Source of the DNA: Brachybacterium sp. EE-P12
Lineage (GTDB): Bacteria > Actinomycetota > Actinomycetes > Actinomycetales > Dermabacteraceae
Assembly: GCF_003711805.1 (NCBI RefSeq)
Contig: NZ_QXCP01000004.1
Coordinates: forward strand, 620,001-684,000
Direction of reading: 5' to 3'
Length of the DNA stretch: 64,000 nucleotides
The notes beneath the pieces were generated by a model. That model worked only from the letters and a program-made list of their open reading frames with translations, was not told where the DNA came from and searched no databases. Shown in pieces: positions 8,389 through 17,414 of this stretch. The stretch's first letter is position 1; the number at the start of each line of letters is the position of its first letter. Position numbers and translations under genes: made by a program.

Positions 8389-9489
8389 TCAGCCGTCGAG
8401 GGGCGGCGGGTCCTCGGCCACGAGGCCCGGCAGCGGATCCATGCTGTCCGCATGCCCGGCCAGCAGCTCCGCCTCGGCCAGCGCCGCGGCGATGGAGAGC
8501 GGGCGGCGCTCGAAGGGCGCCGCGCCGGTGAGTGCGAGATGGTCCAGCAGCAGCCCCTGCGCGAGCGTCGCCGGCAGGGACGCGGCGGTCGCCTCGTCCA
8601 GCTGCCCGCCCGGCAGCGCGTAGACCGCCTGCCGCACCACCACGGGGGCGCCGTCCTCCTCGGCCGCGGCGGCGAGCTGCTCGGCGCGGGCGCGGTGCAG
8701 CTCCGTCTGCGCGAGGTGCCTCTCGCGCTCCCTGCCCTCGGTGCGCGCGGCGAGCACCTCGTGGACGTAGCCCGCGTACCACTCCTCCTGCTGCGCCCGT
8801 TCGATCGTCGTGCGGTAGTCCTCCTCGGCCCCGATCGAGGGCGGGTCCGTCTCCGGCACCTCGCGGCGCGGCTCCAGCTCCTCGGCCGACGGCGCGGCGG
8901 GCACCTCGCCCGTCCCGGACGAGGAGCGCAGGCGCAGCGCGATCCATGCCGAGTGCGCCGCGAGCGCGGAGGTCACGCGCGCGAGGGACCCGGAGACCTG
9001 GAGCGAGGAGTCGGCGGCGAGATCTCGCAGCTCGACGAGGAGCGCGAGCAGCTCTGCGAGGTCCTCCGGCACGTCCGTCGGGGCGGGGGCGGTGCTCGCG
9101 GCCGGGTCCGGATCCTCCAGGGCCTCGCTCTCGCGCTCCTGTTCCGCCCCGGTCAGCAGCGCACGGCGCTGCACCGGCAGCGCGGCGACCAGCACGGCGA
9201 GGTCCGAGGCGAGAGCCTGGTCCTCCTCCGCCGCGGGACTCGCGTCGGCCACGTCCTCGGCCCCCGCGATCGCCCGCTCGAGCAGGACCAGCAGGTCACG
9301 TCGGTAGAGGTCGTCGATCCCGGGCGGGGGAGGGGTGTACTCCTCGGGCCCGCCCAGCGCGACCCGGCCGCAGCCGCCGAGCGCGCCCGCCCCGAGCGTC
9401 CCCGCGGCGAGGACCGCCAGCGTGCCGCGCAGCACGCCCCGTCGTCCGGGAGCGGGCGCGGGCACGGAGGGGCGAGGGGAGGCGGGCAC
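8389..9489 (-). CDS. Putative lipoprotein with DUF4439/ferritin-like helical domain
   Basis: The product is about 366 residues. The N-terminus has GRRGVLRG and a hydrophobic stretch ending in lipobox LGGC (Cys at about residue 40), so it is probably a membrane-anchored lipoprotein, perhaps Tat-exported. The rest is mostly Ala/Glu/Leu-rich helices. The C-terminal ~130 residues (EEDYRTTIERAQQEEWYAGYVHEVLAAR, LDHLALTGAAPFERRPLSIAAALAEAELLAGH) resemble the DUF4439 ferritin-like domain often found between proS and rimP in actinobacteria. Function is unknown. The start is uncertain: GTG 9487-9489 is used because the longer frame to 9543 would run into the rimP promoter region. Confidence 0.6.
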   Translation of the reverse strand: MPASPRPSVPAPAPGRRGVLRGTLAVLAAGTLGAGALGGCGRVALGGPEEYTPPPPGIDDLYRRDLLVLLERAIAGAEDVADASPAAEEDQALASDLAVLVAALPVQRRALLTGAEQERESEALEDPDPAASTAPAPTDVPEDLAELLALLVELRDLAADSSLQVSGSLARVTSALAAHSAWIALRLRSSSGTGEVPAAPSAEELEPRREVPETDPPSIGAEEDYRTTIERAQQEEWYAGYVHEVLAARTEGRERERHLAQTELHRARAEQLAAAAEEDGAPVVVRQAVYALPGGQLDEATAASLPATLAQGLLLDHLALTGAAPFERRPLSIAAALAEAELLAGHADSMDPLPGLVAEDPPPLDG

Positions 9490-9615
9490 GGGAGGATTCT
9501 CGCATCCGGGACGCCCGGGTCGGCGCGGACCTCGCACGGCCACTATCCTGGTGCCGACGCTGCGGGCCCACCCGAGGCGGCGAAGTCACCCATATGAGCA
9601 GGAGGCGATCAGTCC

Positions 9616-10290
9616 ATGAGCGCACGCGAGGACCGGACCGACCTGCGGGAGGCGGCCGCCGAGGTGCTGGACGCGCACGGCCTCGTGCTCGAGGAGGTCG
9701 AGCTGGGGCGCGAGAGCGGACTGCCCCGCCTGCGTCTGGTCGTGGACCTGCCCGAGGACCAGCTGGGCAGCGCCGACCTCGACACCGTCGCCGAGGCGTC
9801 CCGGGAGCTGTCCGCCCGGATCGACGCCGACGACTCCCTGCTGGGCCCCGAGCCCGTCCTGCTGGAGCTGACCACGCCCGGCCTCGAGCGCGCGCTGACC
9901 GCGCCGCGCCACTTCCGCCGCTCGCGCGGGCGCCTGCTGCTCGTGCGCACCGTCGCCGGCACCGAGCACCGCGCGCGCCTGCTCGCCGTCGACGGCGAGA
10001 CGCTCCGGCTGCGGCAGGAGCCCGGGAGGGACGAGCGGGGCAGGCCCCGCAAGCTGCCCGCCGGGACCTCCGAGCACCTCGAGCTGCCGCTGGCCGAGAT
10101 CGCCTCCGCCCGCGTCGAGGTCGAGTTCGACCCGCCCGAGGACCTCGCGCAGCTGCTGGCCGAGGCAGAGGGCGAGTCGGACTCCGCAGGCCCGGCCGAT
10201 GCGGCCCATGATCCCGCCGGCGCCGCCGAGGGCGATGCCGGCACCACCGCCGAGACGACCGCGGGGACCACCGCGACGAAGGAGAGCTGA
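9616..10290 (+). CDS. rimP: Ribosome maturation factor RimP
   Basis: The product has 224 residues. It is required for maturation of the 30S subunit. The N-terminal domain shows [23 protein letters not shown] and [14 protein letters not shown], followed by [23 protein letters not shown], the RimP signature (TSPGLxRPL, RHFRR). The C-terminal Sm-like domain covers about 105-165. A 45-residue Ala/Gly/Thr tail is longer than usual. The ATG lies 10 nt after AGGAGG, and a TATCCT -10 at 9544-9549 is the likely promoter. nusA follows one base after the stop, as in most bacteria, so this starts the rimP-nusA-ylxR-infB unit. Confidence 0.92.
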   Translation: MSAREDRTDLREAAAEVLDAHGLVLEEVELGRESGLPRLRLVVDLPEDQLGSADLDTVAEASRELSARIDADDSLLGPEPVLLELTTPGLERALTAPRHFRRSRGRLLLVRTVAGTEHRARLLAVDGETLRLRQEPGRDERGRPRKLPAGTSEHLELPLAEIASARVEVEFDPPEDLAQLLAEAEGESDSAGPADAAHDPAGAAEGDAGTTAETTAGTTATKES

Positions 10291-10291
10291 G

Positions 10292-11278
10292 ATGGACATC
10301 GACATGGGTGCCCTGCGGGCCCTCGAGCGGGAGCGCGAGATCAGCCTGCCCGTGCTGCTGGACGCGATCCGCTCGGCGCTGCACGCCGCCTATCTCCACA
10401 CCGACCATCCGGTGCGGGACTCCGAGGTCCTGATCGACGAGCGCACCGGCGAGGTCGCCGTCATCGCCCGCGAGCGCGACGCCGACGGCATCGTGCTCGA
10501 GGAGTGGGACGACACGCCGGAGAACTTCGGCCGCGTCGCCGCGAGCACCGCGCGCCAGGTCATCTTCCAGCGGATCCGGGATCTCGAGGACGACGCGGTG
10601 CTGGGCACCTACGCCGACCGCGAGGACGACATCGTCTCGGGCATCATCCAGCAGGGCCGCGACCCGCGCATGGTGCTCGTCGACCTCGGCGAGGTCGAGG
10701 CGGTCCTGCCGCCGCACGAACGCGTGCCGGGGGAGGACTACTCCCACGGTCGACGCCTGCGCGCCTACGTCACCGAGACCCGCCGCGGCCCCAAGGGCCC
10801 GCAGATCACGCTCTCGCGCTCGCACCCGAACCTCGTGCGTCGACTCTTCGCCCTCGAGGTCCCGGAGGTCGCCGACGGCACCGTCGAGATCGCGGGACTC
10901 GCCCGCGAGGCCGGTCATCGCACCAAGATGGCCGTGCGCGCCACCGTCGCGGGCGTCAACGCCAAGGGTGCCTGCATCGGCCCGATGGGGGCGCGCGTGC
11001 GCTCGGTGATGAACGAGCTCGGCGGCGAGAAGATCGACATCGTCGACTTCGACGAGGACCCGAGCGCGTACGTCGCCGGGGCGCTCTCGCCCGCGAAGGT
11101 CTCCTCCGTCACCGTGATCGACGAGGTGGGCCGGGTCGTGCGGGCCGTGGTCCCGGAGAACCAGCTCTCCCTCGCGATCGGGAAGGACGGGCAGAACGCC
11201 CGCCTGGCCGCGAAGCTCACCGGGTGGAAGATCGACATCCGTCCAGAGGGCGGGCCGGGCCCGTCGGCCGGGGGCTGA
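10292..11278 (+). CDS. nusA: Transcription termination/antitermination factor NusA
   Basis: The product has 328 residues, the short actinobacterial form without the C-terminal acidic repeats of enterobacteria. It binds RNA polymerase and nascent RNA to modulate pausing, termination and antitermination. Order: N-terminal RNAP-binding domain ([19 protein letters not shown] to about 100), S1 domain ([29 protein letters not shown]), KH1 ([33 protein letters not shown]) and KH2 ([21 protein letters not shown] near 292-312). ATG 10292 is preceded by GGAG inside the last codons of rimP. A possible in-frame upstream start lies within rimP and was rejected. Confidence 0.94.
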   Translation: MDIDMGALRALEREREISLPVLLDAIRSALHAAYLHTDHPVRDSEVLIDERTGEVAVIARERDADGIVLEEWDDTPENFGRVAASTARQVIFQRIRDLEDDAVLGTYADREDDIVSGIIQQGRDPRMVLVDLGEVEAVLPPHERVPGEDYSHGRRLRAYVTETRRGPKGPQITLSRSHPNLVRRLFALEVPEVADGTVEIAGLAREAGHRTKMAVRATVAGVNAKGACIGPMGARVRSVMNELGGEKIDIVDFDEDPSAYVAGALSPAKVSSVTVIDEVGRVVRAVVPENQLSLAIGKDGQNARLAAKLTGWKIDIRPEGGPGPSAGG

Positions 11279-11347
11279 GGCGTCCCGGGCCATCGCCCGA
11301 GGTGTGTCCCACACCTCCCCGCTGAGGTCGCCGCGGCGGTGGTCCGC

Positions 11348-11353
11348 TACACT
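11348..11353 (+). promoter_or_regulatory. Candidate -10 (TACACT) upstream of ylxR
   Basis: TACACT fits TANNNT and would start RNA near 11360, giving ylxR-infB a promoter independent of nusA. It lies inside the longest possible ylxR frame, which argues against a start at 11339. Confidence 0.35.
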
Positions 11354-11371
11354 GGGGAGGCTGTTCGCCCA

Positions 11372-11758
11372 GTGGAGACCGCGCTCGACCTCGTCGCCGA
11401 CGAGTCGGCCGCACTCCCGTCCGGGCGGAGCGCTCGGAACGGAGGAGGTCGCGTCATCGCACGCTCCACCGCACACCGCCCCGAGCGCACGTGCGTCGGC
11501 TGCCGAGAGGCGGCCCCGCGCGAGCAGCTGGTGCGACTGGTCCGGGAGCCCGCTCCCGACGGTGCCGTTCCACGCGTCCGCGTGGACCCCACGGGGTCCG
11601 CGCCCGGCCGCGGGGCGTGGCTCCATCCCGACGCATCATGTCTCGACCTCGCCCTGCGGCGAGGCGGCCCGGCCCGGTCCTTCCGCGGCAGGGTCGACAC
11701 CGGGCTCCTCGCCCGGGACCTCGAGGCCTTCGATCCCACCCGAACGTGGAACAGGTAG
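11372..11758 (+). CDS. ylxR: YlxR/RnpM family RNA-binding protein
   Basis: This frame carries the DUF448/YlxR signature: RPERTCVGCREAAPREQLVRLVR, then VDPTGSAPGRGAWLHPDASCLDLALRRG. YlxR lies between nusA and infB in most bacteria and is reported to bind RNase P RNA. The start is uncertain. GTG 11339 and 11372 are in frame, but both add about 30 low-quality residues. A strong GGAGGAGG at 11441-11448 stands 7 nt before an in-frame ATC at 11456, which would give a 100-residue protein beginning ARSTAHRPERTCVGC, a normal family length. The family assignment is safe; the initiation codon is not. Confidence 0.82.
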   Translation: METALDLVADESAALPSGRSARNGGGRVIARSTAHRPERTCVGCREAAPREQLVRLVREPAPDGAVPRVRVDPTGSAPGRGAWLHPDASCLDLALRRGGPARSFRGRVDTGLLARDLEAFDPTRTWNR

Positions 11759-11777
11759 AAGCACCCATGGACATCCG

Positions 11778-11793
11778 ATGAGTACTCACTCAT
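11778..11793 (+). repeat. Inverted repeat ATGAGT-N4-ACTCAT upstream of infB
   Basis: The two 6-bp arms are perfect, and the middle holds the 10-bp palindrome TGAGTACTCA. It is unusually AT-rich for this region and could be a protein-binding site or small RNA hairpin in the infB leader. Confidence 0.4.
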
Positions 11794-11813
11794 GAGCACC
11801 CTCAGGAACTAAT

Positions 11814-11840
11814 GGTCCGAGCCCTCTTGTCGGCCGGACC
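11814..11840 (+). promoter_or_regulatory. Hairpin in the infB leader (GGTCCG...CGGACC)
   Basis: Perfect 6-bp arms enclose a 15-nt loop and end a few bases before the GGAG ribosome site of infB, so the stem could influence initiation. No terminator-like U run follows. Confidence 0.35.
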
Positions 11841-11854
11841 GAGACAGGAGAAAA

Positions 11855-14683
11855 GTGGCTAAGGTCCGCGTCCACGAGCTCGCCAAGGAGCTCGGACAGC
11901 CGAGCAAGATCGTCCTGCAGAAGCTGCAGGACATGGGCGAGTTCGTCCGTTCCGCCTCCTCGACCATCGAGGCCCCCGTGGCCCGTCGTCTGCGTCAGGA
12001 GCTCCCTGCCGCCGAGAGCGCCCCGAAGAAGTCCGCCGAGGCCGCGAAGCCCGGCGCCGCGCCGAAGCCCGGCGCGAAGCCCGCCGCGAAGAAGCCCGGC
12101 CCCGCCAAGCCCGCGCCGCAGGAGCCGGCGCCCTCCGCCCCCGCGGCCGAGGAGCCCGCCCCGGCGGAGAAGGCTGCGCCGGCGCCCGCCGCCGAGGCGC
12201 CCAAGCCCGGCGCCCCCGCGCCCAAGCCCGGTGCCGAGGCCCCGAAGCCCGGCGCCGAGAAGCCTGCCGCGCCGAAGCCCGGCGGTGAGCGCCCCGCGCC
12301 CCGCCCCGGTGCCGCGCGTCCGGGCAACAACCCCTTCGCCAGCTCGCAGGGCATGCCCCGCCCGGGCTCCCGCAAGCCCGGTCAGGGCGGTCGTCCCGGC
12401 CGCGGCGAGGGCGGTCCGCGTCCGGGCGGTCCCCGTCCGGGCAACAACCCCTTCGCGAGCTCGCAGGGCATGCCCCGTCCCGGTCAGCGCCCGGCCCGTC
12501 CCGGAGCCGGTGCCGAGCAGGGCGGCCGCGCTCCCCGCGAGGGCGCACCGCGTCCCGGCGGCGCCCCGCGTCCGGGCGGTCCCCGTCCCGGCATGCCGAC
12601 CCCCGGCATCATGCGCCAGCACTCCCACGGCGGTCTCGCCGACACGAACCAGGGCGGTGGCGGCCGCGGCCGCGGCGGTCGTCCCGGGGGCGGCCCGGGC
12701 GGTCGTCCCGGAGGCGGTCCGGGCGGTCCCCGCGGCCGCGGCGGCCGCGGTGCGACGCAGGGCGCCTTCGGACGCGGCGGCAAGCCGGCCCGCTCCCGCA
12801 AGTCGAAGCGCGCGAAGCGCCAGGAGTTCGAGCAGCAGCAGGCCCCCGCGCCGGGCGGCGTCTCGATCCCGCGCGGCAACGGTCAGACCCTGCGGCTGCG
12901 CCGCGGCGCCTCGCTGACCGACTTCGCCGACCGCATCGACGTCAACCCCGCGTCGCTGATCACGGTGCTCTTCGCGATGGGCGAGATGGCGACCGCCACC
13001 CAGTCCCTGGACGAGGTCACCTTCGAGCTGCTCGGCAACGAGCTCGGCTACAAGATCGAGATCGTCTCCCCGGAGGACGAGGAGCGCGAGCTGCTCGAGC
13101 AGTTCGACATCGACCTCGACGCGGAGCTCGCGGAGGAGGACGAGTCCGATCGTCTGCCGCGTCCCCCGGTGGTCACCGTCATGGGTCACGTCGACCACGG
13201 CAAGACCCGCCTGCTGGACACGATCCGGAAGGCGAAGGTCGGCGCGGGCGAGGCCGGCGGCATCACCCAGCACATCGGTGCGTACCAGGTCGACGTCGAG
13301 CACGAGGGGACCGATCGCCAGCTCACCTTCATCGACACCCCGGGCCACGAGGCGTTCACCGCCATGCGTGCCCGTGGTGCCGACGTCACGGACATCGCGA
13401 TCCTCGTGGTCGCGGCGGACGACGGCGTGATGCCCCAGACGATCGAGGCGCTCAACCATGCCCAGGCGGCGAACGTGCCGATCGTGGTCGCGGTCAACAA
13501 GATCGACAAGCCCGAGGCGAACCCGGAGAAGATCCGGCAGCAGCTGACCGAGTACAACCTGATCGCCGAGGAGTACGGCGGCGAGACGATGTTCGTGGAC
13601 GTCTCCGCCCGCGAGAACCTCCACATCGACGACCTGCTCGAGGCGGTGCTGCTCACCGCGGACGCCGCCCTTGAGCTCACCGCGAACCCCGACAAGGACG
13701 CTCGCGGCGTGGCCATCGAGGCGAACCTGGACCGCGGTCGCGGCCCGGTCGCCACGGTGCTGGTCCAGCAGGGCACCCTGCGGGTCGGCGATGCGATCGT
13801 GTGCGGCACCGGCCACGGCCGAGTGCGCGCCATGCTCGACGAGAACGGCCAGAACGTGGACGAGGCGGGGCCGTCCCGTCCCGTGCAGGTGCTGGGCCTG
13901 ACCTCGGTGCCCGGCGCCGGCGACTCGTTCCTGGTCGCCCAGGACGAGCGCACCGCCCGTCAGATCGCCGAGAAGCGGGAGGCCGCCAAGCGCGCCGCCT
14001 CGCTGTCCAAGGCCCGCAAGCGGATCTCCCTCGAGGACCTCAACAAGCACGTCGCCGACGGCAAGGTCGAGACCCTCAACCTCATCCTCAAGGGCGACGC
14101 GGCCGGTGCCGTCGAGGCCCTGGAGGAGTCGCTGCTGGGCATCGACGTCGGCGAGGGCGTGGACCTGCGGATCATCGACCGCGGCGTCGGCGCGATCACG
14201 ATGAACAACATCAACCTCGCCGTCGCGTCCAACGCGGTGATCGTCGGCTACAACGTGCGGGCCGAGGGCCTGAACGCGGAGTACGCCGACCGCGAAGGCG
14301 TGGAGATCAAGTACTACTCGGTCATCTACAACGCCATCGACGAGGTCGAGCAGGCACTCAAGGGCATGCTCAAGCCGGAGTACGAGGAGGTCGAGCTCGG
14401 CTCGGCGGAGATCCGCGAGATCTTCCGCTCCTCCAAGTTCGGCAACATCGCCGGCTCGATCGTGCGCGGCGGCCTCATCAAGCGCGGGGCGAAGGCCCGC
14501 ATCACCCGTGGCGGCAAGGTCATCGCGGAGAACATCGAGATCGCCGGTCTGCGACGCTACAAGGACGATGTCACCGAGGTCCGCGAGGGCTACGAGTGCG
14601 GCATCAACCTGGGGTCCTTCAACGACCTCCAGCTCGAGGACCTCATCACCACCTACGAGATGCAGGAGAAGCCCCGCAGCTGA
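11855..14683 (+). CDS. infB: Translation initiation factor IF-2
   Basis: The product has 942 residues. It is the GTPase that brings fMet-tRNA to the 30S subunit. Order: IF2N domain ([25 protein letters not shown] from residue 4), then a ~270-residue Ala/Pro/Lys and later Gly/Arg/Pro-rich linker typical of actinobacteria. Next come a second IF2N region ([22 protein letters not shown]), the G domain with GHVDHGKT near residue 444, DTPGHEAF (G3) and NKID (G4), and finally domains II-IV with [16 protein letters not shown] and [20 protein letters not shown] start with GGAG 8 nt upstream. The linker has two almost identical copies of [17 protein letters not shown]. Confidence 0.95.
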   Translation: MAKVRVHELAKELGQPSKIVLQKLQDMGEFVRSASSTIEAPVARRLRQELPAAESAPKKSAEAAKPGAAPKPGAKPAAKKPGPAKPAPQEPAPSAPAAEEPAPAEKAAPAPAAEAPKPGAPAPKPGAEAPKPGAEKPAAPKPGGERPAPRPGAARPGNNPFASSQGMPRPGSRKPGQGGRPGRGEGGPRPGGPRPGNNPFASSQGMPRPGQRPARPGAGAEQGGRAPREGAPRPGGAPRPGGPRPGMPTPGIMRQHSHGGLADTNQGGGGRGRGGRPGGGPGGRPGGGPGGPRGRGGRGATQGAFGRGGKPARSRKSKRAKRQEFEQQQAPAPGGVSIPRGNGQTLRLRRGASLTDFADRIDVNPASLITVLFAMGEMATATQSLDEVTFELLGNELGYKIEIVSPEDEERELLEQFDIDLDAELAEEDESDRLPRPPVVTVMGHVDHGKTRLLDTIRKAKVGAGEAGGITQHIGAYQVDVEHEGTDRQLTFIDTPGHEAFTAMRARGADVTDIAILVVAADDGVMPQTIEALNHAQAANVPIVVAVNKIDKPEANPEKIRQQLTEYNLIAEEYGGETMFVDVSARENLHIDDLLEAVLLTADAALELTANPDKDARGVAIEANLDRGRGPVATVLVQQGTLRVGDAIVCGTGHGRVRAMLDENGQNVDEAGPSRPVQVLGLTSVPGAGDSFLVAQDERTARQIAEKREAAKRAASLSKARKRISLEDLNKHVADGKVETLNLILKGDAAGAVEALEESLLGIDVGEGVDLRIIDRGVGAITMNNINLAVASNAVIVGYNVRAEGLNAEYADREGVEIKYYSVIYNAIDEVEQALKGMLKPEYEEVELGSAEIREIFRSSKFGNIAGSIVRGGLIKRGAKARITRGGKVIAENIEIAGLRRYKDDVTEVREGYECGINLGSFNDLQLEDLITTYEMQEKPRS
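12317..12483 (+). repeat. Direct repeat inside the infB linker
   Basis: Two ~50-nt copies, 12317-12366 and 12434-12483, encode [15 protein letters not shown]. They lie 117 nt apart within the Gly/Arg/Pro linker and are probably an internal duplication. Confidence 0.7.
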
Positions 14684-14746
14684 TCCTGAGCCGGTCGGGT
14701 GTCCCACGAGGGGTGCCCGACCGCGCCGGCGGGGGAGGAGACCACG

Positions 14747-15880
14747 ATGAGCGAGGTGTCCCTCCTGCTCCGCGCCCCCTCGGCCAACCGCGTGTACGCA
14801 CAGGCCGCGGGGGCGCTCTCGCGCGCGGAGGCGCACTGGGTGCTCGGCGCGCACCTCGGTGTCGTCCCCGCGCTGCGCGAGCGGCGGATCGGGGGGATGG
14901 GCGCCCTCGAGGTGCGACGCCCCGCACCGGCCGCCGCCTCCGCCGCCCCTGACCACCGGCGGCTCGACGCGCTGCTGGCGACGCTCTCCGGGACGCTCGG
15001 CGTGCTCGACGTGCAGCAGGAGGACCCCGCGGCGCCCGAGAGCCCGCTGCTGCGCCCCCGCGCGCTGCCCGACGTGCTCCGCCACCCCTCGGACCTCGAG
15101 ACCACCCTGCGCTATCGCGGCAAGACCAACGAGCAGTTCACCGCCCTGCTGGTGAACCTCGCCGCGGCGCTGTCCACCCGCCGCGACGGCCTGCTCGACG
15201 GGACGCTGGATCTGCTCGATCCGCTGTGCGGGCGCGGCACCACCCTGAACCGGGCGCTGCGCCTGGGGCTCAGCCCCGTCGGCGCCGAGATCGACCGCCG
15301 TGACGTCGAGGAGTACCGCGCCTTCCTCGGAACCTGGCTGCGCACCCACCGCTGGAAGCACACGCTGGAGACCACGCGCCTGACCGTGCACGGCGAGCAG
15401 CTGGGCAGCCGCACCGAGGCCGAGCTCGCCCCCGACAAGCAGACCCTGCGCCGCGGGGACGGGCAGCGCCTGACCCTGCTCGGCTGCGACACCGCCCGCC
15501 TCGGCGAGGTGCTCCCCGCCCGGAGCGTCGACGCGCTCGTCGGCGACCTGCCCTACGGCGTCCAGCACGGCGGCCGCGCCGACGGCACCTGGCAGCGCTC
15601 CCCGCTCGAGGTGCTGCGCACGGCGGCCCCCGGCTGGCGCTCCCTGCTGCGGGACGGCGCGGGCATCGCCCTCGCGGTCAACCGCCGCACCCTGGACCAC
15701 GCCGAGGCGAGCGCGGTGCTCGCCGACGCCGGCCTGCGGGTCCTGAGCGCCGACGGCGCCTTCCGCCACCGTGTGGACCAGTCCATCGACCGCGACGTCC
15801 TGCTCGCCGTCCCCGACGACCATCCCCGCGCCGACGAGCTCGCCGCTCTCGGCACCGACCAGGAGGACCAGATCCCATGA
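14747..15880 (+). CDS. Trm11/RlmL-like SAM-dependent RNA methyltransferase
   Basis: The product has 377 residues. The C-terminal half is a UPF0020-type methyltransferase: [18 protein letters not shown] (SAM motif I, about 159-176), [12 protein letters not shown] (motif II) and [16 protein letters not shown] (motif IV, D-L-P-Y), the pattern of enzymes that methylate an exocyclic amino group of RNA bases. The N-terminal ~130 residues replace the THUMP domain and are not recognised. Its place between infB and rbfA suggests rRNA or tRNA maturation (inference). GGGGGAGGAG precedes the ATG, and the stop overlaps rbfA's start as ATGA. Confidence 0.72.
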   Translation: MSEVSLLLRAPSANRVYAQAAGALSRAEAHWVLGAHLGVVPALRERRIGGMGALEVRRPAPAAASAAPDHRRLDALLATLSGTLGVLDVQQEDPAAPESPLLRPRALPDVLRHPSDLETTLRYRGKTNEQFTALLVNLAAALSTRRDGLLDGTLDLLDPLCGRGTTLNRALRLGLSPVGAEIDRRDVEEYRAFLGTWLRTHRWKHTLETTRLTVHGEQLGSRTEAELAPDKQTLRRGDGQRLTLLGCDTARLGEVLPARSVDALVGDLPYGVQHGGRADGTWQRSPLEVLRTAAPGWRSLLRDGAGIALAVNRRTLDHAEASAVLADAGLRVLSADGAFRHRVDQSIDRDVLLAVPDDHPRADELAALGTDQEDQIP

Positions 15881-16386
15881 CCGACAACCCCCGCGCCCTC
15901 AAGCTCGCCGACCGCATCAAGGTCATCGTCGCGACCATGCTCGACACCCGGGTCAAGGACCCGCGGCTCGGCTTCGTGACCATCACCGACGTGCGCGTCA
16001 GCGGCGACCTGCAGCACGCGACCGTCTTCTACACCGTCTTCGGCTCCGAGGAGGAGCGCGAGGGCACCGCCGCCGCTCTGCGCAGCGCCACCGGCATGCT
16101 GCGTCGAGAGGTGGGGCGGCAGACCGGCGTGCGCCTGACCCCCACGCTCGAGTTCATCGCCGACGCCGTCCCCGAGAACGCCCGTGTCATCGAGGACCTG
16201 CTCAGCGAGGCCCGCGGCCGCGACGCCGAGCTCGAGAAGGCCAAGCAGGGCGCCGCCTACGCCGGCGACGAGGACCCCTATCGCAAGCCCCGCGAGGAGG
16301 AGCTCGAGGACGACGCCGACGGCGAGTACCGCGGCGGCGAGGGTGCTGACGAGGATCCGGCGGCTCCGGGGCACGACCGGGCGTGA
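15877..16386 (+). CDS. rbfA: 30S ribosome-binding factor RbfA
   Basis: The product has 169 residues. It helps late 30S maturation, binding near 16S rRNA helix 1. The core matches the family: [48 protein letters not shown], and [28 protein letters not shown]. The C-terminal ~45 residues are an acidic, disordered extension common in actinobacteria. Start ATG overlaps the methyltransferase stop and the stop overlaps truB's GTG (GTGA), so these three genes are translationally coupled. Confidence 0.93.
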   Translation: MTDNPRALKLADRIKVIVATMLDTRVKDPRLGFVTITDVRVSGDLQHATVFYTVFGSEEEREGTAAALRSATGMLRREVGRQTGVRLTPTLEFIADAVPENARVIEDLLSEARGRDAELEKAKQGAAYAGDEDPYRKPREEELEDDADGEYRGGEGADEDPAAPGHDRA

Positions 16387-17324
16387 GCGCACCCCACGGC
16401 ATCCTGCTGGTCGACAAGGCCGAGGGCCGCACCAGCCACGACGTGGTCGCGCGGGTCCGCTGGCTGCTGGGCACGAAGAAGGTCGGCCACGCCGGCACCC
16501 TCGACCCGATGGCCACCGGCCTGCTCGTGCTCGGGATCGGGCAGGGCACGCGCCTGCTCACCCATCTCGTCGGTCTCGACAAGACCTACCGCGCCACGAT
16601 CCGGCTGGGCCGCGCCACCACCACCGACGACCGCGAGGGCGAGATGCTCGGCGAGGCGGTCGACGCGACGGGGCTCGCCGACGCGCGCCTCGAGCAGGCG
16701 CTCGGCGCCCTGCGCGGCGAGATCGCACAGGTCCCCTCGACCGTCAGCGCGATCAAGATCGACGGGAAGCGGGCCTATGCCCGGGCCAGGGCGGGGGAGG
16801 ACGTGCAGCTCGCGGCCCGCCCCGTGCGCATCGGCCGCTTCGAGCTCACCGCGCGCCGCGAGACGGACGGCCACCTGGACCTCGACGCCGTCGTGGACTG
16901 CTCCTCGGGCACCTACGTGCGGGCGCTGGCACGTGACCTCGGTGCGTCGCTCGGGGTGGGCGGCCACCTCACGGCGCTGCGCCGCACCGCCGTCGGCCCC
17001 TTCGACGTGACCGACGGCGTCCGTGTGCCGGCGCGCGGGGAGGGCGACGACGTCGACCTGCCGCTGCTCGGGCTCGGCGAGGTCGCCGCGCGGGTCCTGC
17101 CGGTCCTGCCGGTCGAGGAGTCCGAGGCCGCGGCGCTCGGCACGGGGCAGCGGATCCGCTCCGCCTCGGCGCTGCGGGAGCCGGCGCACCCCCATCCCGG
17201 CCACGCCGGCGAGGAAGCCCCCGTCGCCGCTCTGGATCCCGAGGGGCGCCTCGTGGCGGTCCTCGGCCGGGAGGGCGGGGCCTGGCGCCCGCAGCTGGTC
17301 GTCCCCGCCGAGGCGCGATGCTGA
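16383..17324 (+). CDS. truB: tRNA pseudouridine-55 synthase TruB
   Basis: The product has 313 residues. It makes pseudouridine 55 in the T arm of tRNAs. Motifs: [41 protein letters not shown] with the catalytic Asp41, [20 protein letters not shown], and [13 protein letters not shown]. The C-terminal PUA-like part ([16 protein letters not shown]) is present. GTG start overlaps rbfA's stop. A strong inverted repeat terminator follows and is shared with the convergent L,D-transpeptidase gene. Confidence 0.94.
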   Translation: MSAPHGILLVDKAEGRTSHDVVARVRWLLGTKKVGHAGTLDPMATGLLVLGIGQGTRLLTHLVGLDKTYRATIRLGRATTTDDREGEMLGEAVDATGLADARLEQALGALRGEIAQVPSTVSAIKIDGKRAYARARAGEDVQLAARPVRIGRFELTARRETDGHLDLDAVVDCSSGTYVRALARDLGASLGVGGHLTALRRTAVGPFDVTDGVRVPARGEGDDVDLPLLGLGEVAARVLPVLPVEESEAAALGTGQRIRSASALREPAHPHPGHAGEEAPVAALDPEGRLVAVLGREGGAWRPQLVVPAEARC

Positions 17325-17344
17325 GCAGCCGCTCCCGCTGACGA

Positions 17345-17387
17345 CGAGGCCCCCCGGTCACCGCTCGGCGGTGTCCAGGGGGCCTCG
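17345..17387. terminator. Bidirectional terminator between truB and the L,D-transpeptidase gene
   Basis: Arms CGAGGCCCCC and GGGGGCCTCG pair perfectly over 10 bp around a 22-nt loop. It stands between two convergent stops, so it can serve both; there is no long U run. Confidence 0.75.
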
Positions 17388-17414
17388 CTCATCGTGCCCT
17401 CGCGGAGTCGGTGC

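Noticed and set aside
11786-15823. 1345-residue open frame on the minus strand across infB
   Set aside because: It is the antisense shadow of infB and its neighbours, caused by strong G/C third-position bias; the translation is low-complexity and has no ribosome site.
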